This document shows, in pieces, positions 1 through 8,686 of a stretch of 64,000 nt of DNA (position 1 is its first letter; each line of letters begins with the position of its first letter). The notes under the pieces were generated by a model. The model saw only the letters and a program-made list of their open reading frames with translations. It had not been told where the DNA came from and made no database searches. This stretch comes from UBA2658 sp964617335 (GTDB lineage: Bacteria; Bacillota; Clostridia; Oscillospirales; Oscillospiraceae), in the NCBI GenBank assembly GCA_964617335.1, contig CAZTXG010000002.1:1-64000 (forward strand), given 5' to 3'. Both the position numbers and the translations under genes were made by a program.

Positions 1-446
1 TTGGAATATCCATACTAATCTCCGGAATTGCTGAGGTAATCACGTTTATAGCTGAAGGAAAAGGGAATCACTCCGGATGGATATTGGCAAGCGGAATAAT
101 GACAAGTGTTATTGGTATCTGGATTAGCTTTGGCAACGGCTCGGAATTTCTCCTGAGCATCCTGCCATATGTTTTTGGCACATGGGTCATAGTGTCCAGT
201 GTAATGCATATAGCCGCCTCTCAAACTTTGAAGCAATGGGGCCGCACATATTGGCTTTGGCATATGCTGTTTGGCATTTTGGGCATTGTCTTTGGGTTGT
301 TTGCCCTGTTTACCCCCATGATTTCAGCTGCCATTATTTCCTGCACAATTGCACTTATGCTCATTTCCTACGGTGCTCATAATATAGCTGTGTACTTCCG
401 AATGAAAAGGTTTGGAAACCATATCCGCAGGCAGCTTGAAATATAA
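1..446 (+). CDS. HdeD-family (DUF308) membrane protein, 5' partial
   Basis: The reading frame is open from the first bases of the window (in frame from position 3) to the stop at 444-446, so the N-terminus lies outside. About 147 residues are visible, mostly hydrophobic, with four or five membrane-spanning stretches separated by short polar turns. An example is the block around LWHMLFGILGIVFGLFALF. The pattern of short helices rich in G, I and F is that of the HdeD/DUF308 family of small membrane proteins. The family was first linked to acid resistance in enterobacteria, but its biochemical role is not established in Firmicutes. A hairpin follows at 503-538. The methionine at 84 is internal and not a likely start, because similar sequence continues upstream of it. 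Confidence 0.7.
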   Translation, partial: GISILISGIAEVITFIAEGKGNHSGWILASGIMTSVIGIWISFGNGSEFLLSILPYVFGTWVIVSSVMHIAASQTLKQWGRTYWLWHMLFGILGIVFGLFALFTPMISAAIISCTIALMLISYGAHNIAVYFRMKRFGNHIRRQLEI

Positions 447-502
447 GATTAAAAATCGGCATCTAAGTTTTTAAAAGCTATATCAAATGCCCAAGGCACA
501 AA

Positions 503-538
503 ATGCCGTCGTCGAAGCTTATGCTCTGACGGCGGCAT
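503..538 (+). terminator. Hairpin after the HdeD-like gene, possible terminator
   Basis: An 11-bp stem (ATGCCGTCGTC at 503-513 with GACGGCGGCAT at 528-538, one G-U pair) lies 57 bases after the stop codon. No clear T-run follows, so it is a weak terminator candidate. Confidence 0.4.
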
Positions 539-738
539 CATTGCGCAAAAAAACAACATAGGGGATAAACTCTGACAATAAATCTAAGAAAATATCTTAT
601 GCTATTTACAAAAAAAGCTTTTATAATATAATAAAGCCCAAAGGAAAGCTTATATACGGCTGTAGTGCCGGCTGCACAGCCGTGTAAGTTTATGGAAAAG
701 GCCGCCGGACAAAACACAGATCGAAAGGAAAATTAAGT

Positions 739-1848
739 ATGGAAAAAAGACCCTATGTATCTTGGGAACTTATGCAAAGCTTTTTAACAGAGGCTTTTTG
801 CGGCTATGGAGTGCCGGAAAAAGACGCTGCCTTATGCGCCGATGTTTTGCTTGAAAGTGACAGGCGGGGCATTGAAAGCCACGGCTGCAACCGATTTAAG
901 CCCATATATATCGACAGAATAGTAGAGGGCATTCAAAAGCCTGTTACAAAGATAGACATTTTGAAAGAAACACCCACCACGGCAGTTTTGGACGCTAACG
1001 ACGGCATGGGTATGGTGGCAAGCCATAAGGCCATGGAAATGGCCATAGAAAAGGCGAAGACCTATGGACTTTCTATGGTTGCCGTGCGAAACTCCACCCA
1101 TTACGGCATAGCAGGCTACTGGGCAAGCATGGCAACCAAGGCCGGCATGATAGGAATTACAGGCACAAACGCAAGACCCTCAATTGCCCCTACCTTTGGT
1201 GTTGAAAATATGCTGGGAACAAACCCTTTAACCATAGGACTTCCAACAGACGAGGACTTTCCCTTTATGCTGGACTGTGCCACATCCATCACCCAAAGGG
1301 GTAAAATAGAGTATTACGCCCGCATGGGGCAGGATACCCCTGCCGGAATGGTTATAGGCCGTGACGGCAGCGCCCTTACAGACAGCGAGCAGATTTTAAA
1401 AGACCTCGTCAGCGGAAAGGCGGCTCTGTCTCCCTTAGGGGGCATAGGCGAGGAGCTGGGCGGCTACAAGGGCTATGGCTATGCCACTGTTGTAGAGGTG
1501 CTATCGGCTGCTCTCCAGGCAGGAAATTTCCTTAAGGCTCTTACGGGGCTAGACGAAAACGGCGGGAAAAAAGCCTATCATCTGGGACACTTTTTCCTTG
1601 TTATTGACCCTGATGCCTTTATGGGGCAGGAGGGCTTTAAGAAAACATGCGGAGATATACTCCGTGAGCTTAGAGCCTCGGAAAAGGCCCCCGGTGAGGA
1701 TAGAATATACACAGCAGGGGAAAAGGAATACCTTGTCTGGCTGGAGAGAAAAGACAAGGGCGTTCCCCTTGGCGAGGCGGTGCAAAAGGATATTTTGGCT
1801 GTACGTGACGCCCTTTCACTGTCATACAGCTTCCCCTTTGAAAAGTAA
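739..1848 (+). CDS. Ldh2-family malate/L-lactate-type dehydrogenase
   Basis: 369 residues, the usual length for the NAD(P)-dependent Ldh2/MDH2 oxidoreductase family (malate, L-sulfolactate, ureidoglycolate and related 2-hydroxyacid dehydrogenases), which is unrelated to classical Rossmann-fold LDH. Visible family marks are ESDRRGIESHG near residues 39-49 with His48, the segment NSTHYGIAGYW with His121 (the usual catalytic His), GTNPL at 160-164 for cofactor binding and YKGYGYATVVEVL near the C-terminus. The start is supported by AAAGGA upstream of ATG 739. The gene stands alone between a leader with a short hairpin (658-682) and a bidirectional terminator. The substrate cannot be told from sequence. 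A 2-oxoacid/2-hydroxyacid role would fit the dehydratase island at 25 kb, but the genes are far apart, so this is only a suggestion. Confidence 0.85.
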   Translation: MEKRPYVSWELMQSFLTEAFCGYGVPEKDAALCADVLLESDRRGIESHGCNRFKPIYIDRIVEGIQKPVTKIDILKETPTTAVLDANDGMGMVASHKAMEMAIEKAKTYGLSMVAVRNSTHYGIAGYWASMATKAGMIGITGTNARPSIAPTFGVENMLGTNPLTIGLPTDEDFPFMLDCATSITQRGKIEYYARMGQDTPAGMVIGRDGSALTDSEQILKDLVSGKAALSPLGGIGEELGGYKGYGYATVVEVLSAALQAGNFLKALTGLDENGGKKAYHLGHFFLVIDPDAFMGQEGFKKTCGDILRELRASEKAPGEDRIYTAGEKEYLVWLERKDKGVPLGEAVQKDILAVRDALSLSYSFPFEK

Positions 1849-1870
1849 AAACTAAAAGCGCAAAAAAATA

Positions 1871-1897
1871 CGGGTCTGCTAATAAAAGGCAGACCCG
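1871..1897. terminator. Bidirectional terminator between Ldh2-type gene and ferritin
   Basis: A perfect 9-bp stem (CGGGTCTGC / GCAGACCCG) lies between two convergent genes. It is preceded by an A-run and followed by TTGCTTT, so it can serve both strands. Confidence 0.7.
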
Positions 1898-1915
1898 CGT
1901 TGCTTTAAGGGTATA

Positions 1916-2395
1916 TTATCTTTGTCCAAGCTCTTTGTCGAGGATATACAGACCGTTCCATGCACCGCCTATGCGGTCAAGGCGCTCAACGAGGACAGAG
2001 AAGGTGTCTTCTTCTTCAATCTGCTCATCCACAAACCAGGTGAGGAGATTCAAAACTCTCTGATCGTTTTCTGCTCTGGCCATATCTACCAAGGCATGGA
2101 TTTTACCGGTGACCACTTTTTCGTGGGCAAGGGCCTTGGCAAAGACTTCCTCTATGGAGGCAAACTTGCCGTCGCCGGGGTTAAGGCTGCGGTATTTTAT
2201 GCCGTAGCCGGTGTCCTGAAGGAAGGTCTTGAACTTGCCGGCGTGCTCAACCTCTTCTTTAGCCTGTTCGTCGATAAAATGGGTCATGCCCTTCATATTC
2301 ATATCGGCCAGATAAGCGGACATACTGGCGTAAATATAGGCCGATTCCAGTTCGAAGTTCATCTGCTCGTTTAATGCGTCGTATAACTTGCTCAT
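1916..2395 (-). CDS. ftnA: Non-haem ferritin
   Basis: 159 residues of bacterial ferritin. It forms a hollow 24-mer that oxidises Fe(II) at a diiron centre and stores ferric mineral in the cytoplasm. Ferroxidase ligands are visible at Glu17 (ESAYIY), Glu48 and His51 (EEVEHA), with further Glu residues in helices C and D (AHEKVV, DEQIEEED). No haem-ligand Met typical of bacterioferritin stands out. An upstream in-frame ATG at 2411-2413 exists, but AAGGAG sits between it and the ATG at 2393-2395, so the later codon (MSKLYDALNE) is the real start. Its own promoter is at 2496-2524. Two copies of CGTTTTTTGCTG in the leader might be a regulatory element; no classic Fur or PerR box was recognised. 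Confidence 0.93.
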   Translation of the reverse strand: MSKLYDALNEQMNFELESAYIYASMSAYLADMNMKGMTHFIDEQAKEEVEHAGKFKTFLQDTGYGIKYRSLNPGDGKFASIEEVFAKALAHEKVVTGKIHALVDMARAENDQRVLNLLTWFVDEQIEEEDTFSVLVERLDRIGGAWNGLYILDKELGQR

Positions 2396-2495
2396 TTTTA
2401 TCGTCTCCTTCATATTATAATTGTCAGTTGTGGCAAGCCGTCCGTTTTTTGCTGCAAACGGCGTTTTTTGCTGAAGCGTTCAAGTGCTTAGCTGC

Positions 2496-2524
2496 ATTAT
2501 ACATCAAGAATCCCAAAAAAACAA
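2496..2524 (-). promoter_or_regulatory. Sigma-A promoter of the ferritin gene
   Basis: Reading on the minus strand, TTGTTT (2519-2524) and TATAAT (2496-2501) are separated by 17 bases. The leader to the start codon is about 90 bases. Confidence 0.6.
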
Positions 2525-2549
2525 TTCGATTTGTAAAGATAAGGGCTCA

Positions 2550-3590
2550 TTATGACTTAAGCTTTACCCAAATGGAATCGTAGTAATCAAGGGTTTCCTG
2601 AGGCAGGCTTATAAAGGATTCGCAATTTGCTAAAATTTCCTCTGAGGGGTACATAACGCTCATGACAGTTTCGTCCCCATCGATAAGGGCTTCAACCTCA
2701 ACATTGGGGCTTGTATAGCCGATAAACTCGGAGTTTGCGGCGCTTTGCTCCGTTCCTGCCATGAAGTTTATAAACTTCTCGGCATTTTCCTTATTTTCGG
2801 CACCTTTTAAAATACACATGGCATCGACAAAAACGTTTGAGCCTTCTTCCGGAACGCAAAATTTAAGGTTTGGGTTTGCCTCACGCATAACAAGATAATC
2901 TCCGGCATAATAGGGGCCTATGGCTGCCTCTCCGGTTTCAAGCTTATCGAATATCTGGTCCATAACATAGCCTTGGAGTATGGGCTTTTGCTGCTGCAAA
3001 AGGGCAAAGGCCTCGCTAAGCTCTTCCTTATCTGTGGTGTTCATGGAATAGCCCAGATATTTAAGAGCAATGCCCATGGCATCCCGTGAGTTGTCGAACA
3101 TGAGGATTTTTCCGCTGTTTTTAGAGTCAAAAAGAGCGCTCCAGCTAGTCACCTCACCCACTATAGCGGGGTCATAGATTATGCCCACGGTGCCCCACAT
3201 ATAAGGCACACTGAATTTATTTAAAGGGTCGTAATCCATATTTTTAAGGCTTTCGTCTATGAGGGAGTAGTTGGGGATATTATCAAAGTTAAGTTCTGCC
3301 AGCATATCTTCGTTTATAAGGCGGGAAACCATATAGTCCGAGGGGATAACAAGGTCATAGCTAACGCCCCCCTGACGCAAAACGCTATACATTTGCTCAT
3401 TGGACTCATAGGTTTTGTAGTTTACCTTTATGCCGGTTTCATTTTCAAACTGCTTAATAAGGTCAAGGTCTATATATTCCCCCCAGTTATAAACGTTTAC
3501 AAGGCCGTTTTCGGCTTTTTTTCCGCCGCAGCCGGAAAAAAGGCTTAGAAGCAGCATAAGGGATAAAAGAGAAACAATAAATCTTTTCAT
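2550..3590 (-). CDS. potD: Spermidine/putrescine ABC transporter, substrate-binding lipoprotein
   Basis: 346 residues. A signal peptide with the lipobox LFSGC (Cys21) anchors the protein to the outer face of the membrane. The mature part begins VNVYNWGEYIDLDLI, which is typical of PotD/PotF polyamine-binding proteins, followed by the expected two-lobed type II binding fold (PSDYMV, NVFVDAMCILKGAENKENAEKFINF). It would capture spermidine or putrescine and hand it to the PotB/PotC channel. It is the last gene of a potA-potB-potC-potD operon, 3 bases after potC, with AAAGGAC before the ATG. The family includes closely related binders of other cationic compounds, so the exact ligand is an inference from the operon. 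Confidence 0.92.
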   Translation of the reverse strand: MKRFIVSLLSLMLLLSLFSGCGGKKAENGLVNVYNWGEYIDLDLIKQFENETGIKVNYKTYESNEQMYSVLRQGGVSYDLVIPSDYMVSRLINEDMLAELNFDNIPNYSLIDESLKNMDYDPLNKFSVPYMWGTVGIIYDPAIVGEVTSWSALFDSKNSGKILMFDNSRDAMGIALKYLGYSMNTTDKEELSEAFALLQQQKPILQGYVMDQIFDKLETGEAAIGPYYAGDYLVMREANPNLKFCVPEEGSNVFVDAMCILKGAENKENAEKFINFMAGTEQSAANSEFIGYTSPNVEVEALIDGDETVMSVMYPSEEILANCESFISLPQETLDYYDSIWVKLKS

Positions 3591-3593
3591 TAT

Positions 3594-4424
3594 CTACCGT
3601 CCTTTCAACATCCGTTGTTTTTTAGCCTCGGCTTTTGCCTGTCTGGCCTCACGGAGGTTAACAATTACAAGAAGGATTAAAACCACCGCAAACAAAAGGG
3701 TGGATATGGCGTTTATCTTGGGGCTTATCCTGCGCCTTGTCATGGCATAGATGGTCATGGAAAGGGTTTGCACGCTGCTGCCCGCTGTGAAATAGCTTAT
3801 GACAAAATCATCCACCGACATGGTGAAGGCTATTATAAAGCCATTTATTATGCCGGGCATAATTTCCGGTATAATAACCTTATATATGGTTTGAAACCAG
3901 GTGCAGCCCAAGTCCTGAGCCGCCTCGAAAAGATTTCTGTCAAGCTGGTAGAGCTTTGGCATAACAGAAAGGATAATATAGGGGATGTTAAAGCTGATGT
4001 GGGCAATCAGCAAGGTGCCAAAGCCCAAATCAAAGCCCAAAATCGCTCCGGCTGAAACAAAAAGCAGGGATAGGGAAACGCCCGTTATGATGTCCGCATT
4101 TATAACAGGTATATTGTTAATGGTTAAAAGAGGGGAGCGCCAGCTTCGCTTCATCTTGAAAAAGCCTATGGCGGCGAAGGTTCCAACAATGGTTGCTATA
4201 AGAGCGCCTAAAACAGAAACCGCAAGGGTGGTTTGCAGGGAGGTCATTATTGTGCTGTCTGTAAAAAGCTCCCTGTACCAGTCTAAAGTGAAGCCTGACC
4301 ATATGGTTCGGCTTTTTGTTTTGTTAAAAGAAAAGACAATAAGCACAACTATGGGCAGATAAAGGAATATGAGGGTCAAAAAGGTCATAAAGTTGCCGAA
4401 GGGATTTTTATACTTTCTTGTCAC
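3594..4424 (-). CDS. potC: Polyamine ABC transporter permease
   Basis: 276 residues with about six membrane spans. It carries the EAA loop that contacts the ATPase (EAAQDLGCTWFQTIYKVIIP) followed by a further span, as in PotC/PotI. It pairs with PotB to form the inner-membrane channel for polyamine import. The start is a GTG at 4422-4424 overlapping the potB stop by four bases (GTGA), a typical sign of translational coupling. The C-terminus is basic (KAEAKKQRMLKGR), as expected of a cytoplasmic tail. Confidence 0.92.
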   Translation of the reverse strand: MTRKYKNPFGNFMTFLTLIFLYLPIVVLIVFSFNKTKSRTIWSGFTLDWYRELFTDSTIMTSLQTTLAVSVLGALIATIVGTFAAIGFFKMKRSWRSPLLTINNIPVINADIITGVSLSLLFVSAGAILGFDLGFGTLLIAHISFNIPYIILSVMPKLYQLDRNLFEAAQDLGCTWFQTIYKVIIPEIMPGIINGFIIAFTMSVDDFVISYFTAGSSVQTLSMTIYAMTRRRISPKINAISTLLFAVVLILLVIVNLREARQAKAEAKKQRMLKGR

Positions 4425-5365
4425 ATCAGCACCGCCTGTTCCTCACCCTCACCGAAACGGTTCATGATGCTCATACACAAAACGACTATTACCATCATTA
4501 TAAGGGAGATAGCAGAGCCTAGATGGGGGTTGTATGCCGCTCCCAAAAACTGCATTTCGATAAGGTCGCCTAAAAGCATATCAGTTCCGCCGCCTAGAAG
4601 CTTTGAAATTACAAAGGTGGAAACTGAAGGCACAAAAACCATGGTGATGCCGCTTATAACACCTGAAAGCGACAGGGGCAAAATAACCTTTCGGAAAACC
4701 GTGGAGCGGTTTGCCCCCAAATCCTGAGCCGCCTCTATAACAAAGGGGTCAATTTTTATTATGACGCTGTGGATGGGAAGAATCATAAAGGGCAGGTAGT
4801 TATAAACCATGCCCAAAACCACGGCGCCGCCGGTGTTGATCATTTGAAAATGATCAATAGGTATATAAGATGGGTTGCCGGAATGAAGGGAATTTATAAG
4901 CTCAAAAACCCCCAAAAAGGCAAGGGCGCGGTTTATAAGCCCTGTGTTTTCCAAAAGGGACATCCAGGCATAGGTGCGCAAAAGAAAATTTATCCACATA
5001 GGCAGCATTAAAAGCATCATAAGAATGCGCTGGGACTTGGGACTTGTGCGGCTTATGGCAAGGGCCACAGGATAGCCTATAAAAAGACAGATGACCGTTG
5101 CTAAAAAGGCAAGCCAAAGACTGCGCCCGAAAACAGGGGCATAGGAGGCCATGCCGGCAAAGTTGCGAAGGGTGAAGCCTCCGGAGTCTGTAAAGGCATA
5201 AAGCCCTATAAGAATTATGGGAATTACGACAAAAATCGCCATCCATATAATATAAGGATAGGCAAAAGACTGTTTTTGGTGGCGCTTAAAAAAAGTCTTT
5301 ATTTTATTTGCAGCGGAAAGGCAAAAGTCCTTTGTGCCTTTTTTTGAGCAGGTTTTTTTACTCAT
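4421..5365 (-). CDS. potB: Polyamine ABC transporter permease
   Basis: 314 residues. A lysine-rich cytoplasmic N-terminus precedes six predicted membrane spans (first: YPYIIWMAIFVVIPIILIG), and the EAA loop reads EAAQDLGANRSTVFRKVILP. Together with PotC it forms the translocation pore for spermidine/putrescine. An in-frame codon at 5414-5416 would give 17 extra residues lying inside potA. The ATG at 5363-5365 is preferred because GGGAGGGCAGG precedes it and it overlaps the potA stop by only eight bases, as in coupled genes. Confidence 0.92.
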   Translation of the reverse strand: MSKKTCSKKGTKDFCLSAANKIKTFFKRHQKQSFAYPYIIWMAIFVVIPIILIGLYAFTDSGGFTLRNFAGMASYAPVFGRSLWLAFLATVICLFIGYPVALAISRTSPKSQRILMMLLMLPMWINFLLRTYAWMSLLENTGLINRALAFLGVFELINSLHSGNPSYIPIDHFQMINTGGAVVLGMVYNYLPFMILPIHSVIIKIDPFVIEAAQDLGANRSTVFRKVILPLSLSGVISGITMVFVPSVSTFVISKLLGGGTDMLLGDLIEMQFLGAAYNPHLGSAISLIMMVIVVLCMSIMNRFGEGEEQAVLM

Positions 5366-6494
5366 CCTCCTGCCCTCCCGTGTCCGGGTCGGCGGAAAGC
5401 TCGTCGTATTCCTCACTGTAAGAGCTATAGTCTCCGTAAAGGCCGGAATATTCGCTCTTTTTCATTATATGAAAGCCGTCAGGATCAATTTTAACGCCGA
5501 TTTTTGAGCCTACGGGAGAAAAGTCCGTGGTTTGAATAAGCCACTTAAAACCCTCGAAATCGACAATAATGTCGTATTGCATACCTTTGAAGGTGACATC
5601 TGTCACAGTGCCCGTAATCTGGCCTTGCTCCACGGGAACAATGTCAATGTCCTCAGGGCGCACAACCACGTCCACAGACTCGTTTTTGGCAAAGCCCTTG
5701 TCAAGGCAGGGGAAATTCCGCCTGTACATCCGGACAACATTATCCTCCACCATTACGCCGTCTATAATATTGCTTTCGCCGATGAAATCCGCCACGAAGG
5801 CATTTTTAGGTTCGTTATATATATCCACAGGAGTGCCAATCTGCTGAATTTCACCCTTGTTCATAACAACAATGGTGTCAGACATGGTGAGGGCTTCCTC
5901 CTGGTCATGAGTCACATAAATAAAGGTAATTCCAACCTGCTGCTGTATTTGTTTAAGCTCCCTTTGCATATCCTTGCGCAGCTTTAGGTCTAAGGCACCT
6001 AAAGGCTCGTCCAATAAAAGCACCTGGGGGCGGTTAACTATGGCTCTTGCTATGGCTATGCGCTGCTGCTGACCGCCGGAGAGCTGGCTGACAGAACGCC
6101 TATCATAGCCTTTAAGGGCAACAAGCTCCAAAGCCTCAAAAACTCTGGTTTCGATTTCTTTTTCAGAAAGCTTCGGTCTTTGAATACGAAGTCCGAAAGC
6201 AATGTTTTCAAAAACATTGAGATGGGTAAACAGGGCATACTTTTGAAAAACAGTGTTTACCTTTCGCTTGTGAGGGGGAAGGTCGTTTATCTTCACGCCG
6301 TCAAAAAGCACTTTTCCGGAATCGGGCTTTAAAAAGCCGCCGATTATACGGAGGGTTGTTGTTTTGCCGCAGCCGGAAGGGCCCAGCAGGGTTAAAAATT
6401 CCTTGTCTCGTATAAATAAATTAATTGAGTCCAGTACGACTTCTCCGTCAAATTCTTTGCGGCAGTCAACAAGTCGTATGAGTTCTTTGGCCAT
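5358..6494 (-). CDS. potA: Polyamine ABC transporter ATP-binding protein
   Basis: 378 residues, the first gene of the pot operon. The nucleotide-binding domain shows Walker A (GPSGCGKTTT, near residue 38), a Q-loop, the signature LSGGQQQR and Walker B (LLLDEPLGALD) with the switch His in VTHDQEEA. A TOBE regulatory domain follows (VVRPEDIDIV onward), and the tail is very acidic (SEEYDELSADPDTGGQEDE). It couples ATP hydrolysis to import through PotB/PotC. A run of G upstream of the ATG (AGGGGGAC) is the ribosome site. The acidic C-terminal extension is longer than in the E. coli protein; its meaning is unknown. Confidence 0.94.
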   Translation of the reverse strand: MAKELIRLVDCRKEFDGEVVLDSINLFIRDKEFLTLLGPSGCGKTTTLRIIGGFLKPDSGKVLFDGVKINDLPPHKRKVNTVFQKYALFTHLNVFENIAFGLRIQRPKLSEKEIETRVFEALELVALKGYDRRSVSQLSGGQQQRIAIARAIVNRPQVLLLDEPLGALDLKLRKDMQRELKQIQQQVGITFIYVTHDQEEALTMSDTIVVMNKGEIQQIGTPVDIYNEPKNAFVADFIGESNIIDGVMVEDNVVRMYRRNFPCLDKGFAKNESVDVVVRPEDIDIVPVEQGQITGTVTDVTFKGMQYDIIVDFEGFKWLIQTTDFSPVGSKIGVKIDPDGFHIMKKSEYSGLYGDYSSYSEEYDELSADPDTGGQEDE

Positions 6495-6602
6495 AGTCGT
6501 CCCCCTTAGAAATATTATACCGAAGGGCCTTGTCTCCGGCAGCTTTTACCCGATTTTTTCTGTATGTTATTTTGCGTAAACTTCAATATATATAGAAAAA
6601 TG

Positions 6603-7580
6603 TCACTTGTCAACGGAAATATTAAAATCAAAATATTTTTCCGCGAAATCAACTTTCGCCACGGAAAAACAGCGTCCGGAAAGGTAGTCTAAAGCTCCGG
6701 CAGGAGTTTTAAAATCGAAGGAAAGCTTGTATGAATAAAGGGCCTGCCCCTTCTCCACAAAGCCTTGGTTTTCCCCCTTTACCCCATATTTCAAATCCCC
6801 CAGAAGGGGAGTGCCGAGGTTTGCCATTTGCACTCTTATTTGGTGGGTGCGCCCTGTTATAAGGCGGCACTCCACAAGGGAAAGACCGTTTTTGTGTTTT
6901 AGAGTATTATACTCTGTTACTGCCAATTTAGCGGCGGGGAAATCAATATCTTTTACAAAAACCTGGTTTTTAGACTCGTCTTTGAAAATGTAGTCCTCAA
7001 GTCTGCCCTTGGGTGGGCTTGGTTTTCCCACAACTGCGCAGAGATAGTATTTGTCTATTTCCCGTTCTTTTATTTTTTCATTTATAATCCTGAGGGCCTC
7101 GGCATTTTTAGCGGCAATAACAAGGCCCCCCGTGTTTCTGTCAATGCGGTTGCAAAGGGCAGGGGCAAAGGAATTTTCCTCCCGTGGGCGCCACTGGCCG
7201 TTTAAATAGCAGTGAGCCTGAATATTAGAAACAAGGCTGTCCTGACTTTGCTTTCCGCTGCTGTGGCACAAAACTCCCGGGGGCTTATCGGCAAGAAGAA
7301 TGTTTTCATCTTCATATATTATATCCAGACGGGGCTTTGAAAGCTTTAAATAGGCATTTTTTTCATTGGGCTTTTCGAAAAACTCGTCAGATATATAAAG
7401 CTGCAAAACATCCCCCTGCTTTAAACGCTCGTCCCTTTTCGCCCCTTTGCCGTTTAATTTTATCCGTTTTATGCGAATATATTTTTGCAAAAGTGACTCC
7501 GGAAGAAGGGGCAGAGCCTTAGATACAAAGCGGTCAAGGCGCTGACCTGCGTCGTTTTGGGTTATTATCAGCTCTTTCAT
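6603..7580 (-). CDS. RluA-family ribosomal large-subunit pseudouridine synthase
   Basis: 325 residues. An S4 RNA-binding domain covers roughly residues 12-70, and the RluA-type catalytic domain follows. The catalytic motif appears as NRIDRNTGGLVI with the nucleophile Asp148; family members usually read HRLDxxTSG, so the His and Ser are replaced here by Asn and Gly. The motif GRTHQIRVQMANLGTPLLGD near residues 245-264 is standard for RluC/RluD-type enzymes. It would isomerise specific uridines in 23S rRNA. The target position cannot be decided from sequence. A clear GGAGG precedes the ATG. It is a single gene divergent from the yceD-rpmF unit. Confidence 0.88.
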   Translation of the reverse strand: MKELIITQNDAGQRLDRFVSKALPLLPESLLQKYIRIKRIKLNGKGAKRDERLKQGDVLQLYISDEFFEKPNEKNAYLKLSKPRLDIIYEDENILLADKPPGVLCHSSGKQSQDSLVSNIQAHCYLNGQWRPREENSFAPALCNRIDRNTGGLVIAAKNAEALRIINEKIKEREIDKYYLCAVVGKPSPPKGRLEDYIFKDESKNQVFVKDIDFPAAKLAVTEYNTLKHKNGLSLVECRLITGRTHQIRVQMANLGTPLLGDLKYGVKGENQGFVEKGQALYSYKLSFDFKTPAGALDYLSGRCFSVAKVDFAEKYFDFNISVDK

Positions 7581-7758
7581 GCCTTCCTCCGAATATATTT
7601 GTTTTATATAGGGCTTTGTGGTAAAATAAATTCCCTGTCTTCGGTTATATTATCAGACTGCCTGCATAACTAACATTTAAGCGGCGGCTTATTAGGCCGA
7701 AGGATGTTTATAATAAGTATAACACGGGAAAACGGCTTGGTATATAGGATTTTTTCTG

Positions 7759-7787
7759 TTGACAAGCAGGATTATTTAATTTATAAT
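7759..7787 (+). promoter_or_regulatory. Consensus sigma-A promoter of yceD-rpmF
   Basis: A perfect TTGACA (7759-7764) and a perfect TATAAT (7782-7787) are 17 bases apart. The promoter lies downstream of an upstream in-frame ATG at 7704, which settles the yceD start at 7815. Confidence 0.9.
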
Positions 7788-7814
7788 ACTCAAGCGACTA
7801 TAGCGAGGTGTCCC

Positions 7815-8318
7815 ATGAGGATAAATCTTTGTGAAATCATCGAAATGCCGGGGAAAAGTCTTCCTTTTTCCCTTGAGCTGGATACAGAGCGGATTTCCAT
7901 GCCCTCTGTTTTAAGATTTCTTTCGCCGCCGAAGGCCAGCGGATTAATAATAAATACCGCCGGAGCCATGAGCCTTGAAGGAGAAATTTCAGCGGAGCTT
8001 CTTTTATCTTGCGACAGATGCGCAAGGGAATATGAAAAAAAGCTTTCCATCCCTGTTTTCGCAAAACTTTCCGAAAGCGCCGAGGAAGGGGAGGACCCCG
8101 AACTTTTCCCCATAGAGGACAACCATCTGGACTTAGCTGACCTTTTGGAAACCTCTTTCATCCTCAGCATGGAGCAAAAATCACTATGTGATGAAAACTG
8201 CGCCGGACTTTGCGAAAGGTGCGGAAAAAACCTTAACGACGGCCCCTGCGGCTGTAAAAAGGAAATTGATCCAAGATTGGCTGTATTAGGGCAGCTTTTG
8301 GATAAACCCAATGAATAA
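7815..8318 (+). CDS. YceD/DUF177 family protein
   Basis: 167 residues of the DUF177 (YceD) family, almost always found just before rpmF, as here. The plant and E. coli relatives are needed for normal 23S rRNA accumulation, so a role in large-subunit biogenesis is expected; the molecular activity is not known. The visible signature is the cysteine set LLSCDRCAREY in the middle and CDENCAGLCERCGKNL...CGC near the C-terminus, consistent with a zinc site. The start at 7815 (MRINLCEIIEM) has GAGGTG before it and lies just downstream of the strong promoter. The longer frame from 7704 would begin upstream of that promoter and is rejected. Confidence 0.9.
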   Translation: MRINLCEIIEMPGKSLPFSLELDTERISMPSVLRFLSPPKASGLIINTAGAMSLEGEISAELLLSCDRCAREYEKKLSIPVFAKLSESAEEGEDPELFPIEDNHLDLADLLETSFILSMEQKSLCDENCAGLCERCGKNLNDGPCGCKKEIDPRLAVLGQLLDKPNE

Positions 8319-8356
8319 AAGCTGTCTATTCAGCTGACAAGTAGGAGGTGTAAGCA

Positions 8357-8539
8357 ATGGCGGTTCCAAAGAGAAAAACTTCAAAGGCCAGACGAGATAA
8401 AAGACGCAACTCTCACTGGAAGCTCGAGGCGCCCAACATCGTTGCGTGCCCGAATTGCGGAGCGTATCGTCTGCCCCACCGAGTCTGCAAGGCCTGCGGT
8501 CACTACAACGGACGTAAGGTCATAGACGTTAAAAGGTAA
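8357..8539 (+). CDS. rpmF: Ribosomal protein bL32
   Basis: 60 residues, the normal length of bL32. The N-terminus MAVPKRKTSKARRDKRRN is highly typical, and the four-cysteine zinc ribbon (CPNC ... CKAC) is complete, so this is the zinc-binding form rather than the zinc-independent paralogue that some bacteria make under zinc limitation. It is co-transcribed with yceD behind AGGAGGTG and ends at a strong terminator. Confidence 0.98.
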   Translation: MAVPKRKTSKARRDKRRNSHWKLEAPNIVACPNCGAYRLPHRVCKACGHYNGRKVIDVKR

Positions 8540-8554
8540 CAAAACGTGCTTGAG

Positions 8555-8582
8555 GAGAGGAGCTTATGCCCCTCTCTTTTTG
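8555..8582 (+). terminator. Terminator after rpmF
   Basis: GAGAGG (8555-8560) pairs with CCTCTC (8571-8576), extended by GC pairs inside the stem, and is followed by a run of T. Confidence 0.8.
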
Positions 8583-8686
8583 CTGTCTACAGCAGGTTAA
8601 AACCCCTTGTAAAAAAATGCAATGGGTGTATTCTTATAATATCAATTAGTATTAATTAGCACTTTTGGCGGGAGGGAGGCTTTGGC

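Noticed and set aside
7704..7814. N-terminal extension of the yceD gene
   Set aside because: A consensus promoter lies inside this stretch and a good ribosome site precedes the ATG at 7815.
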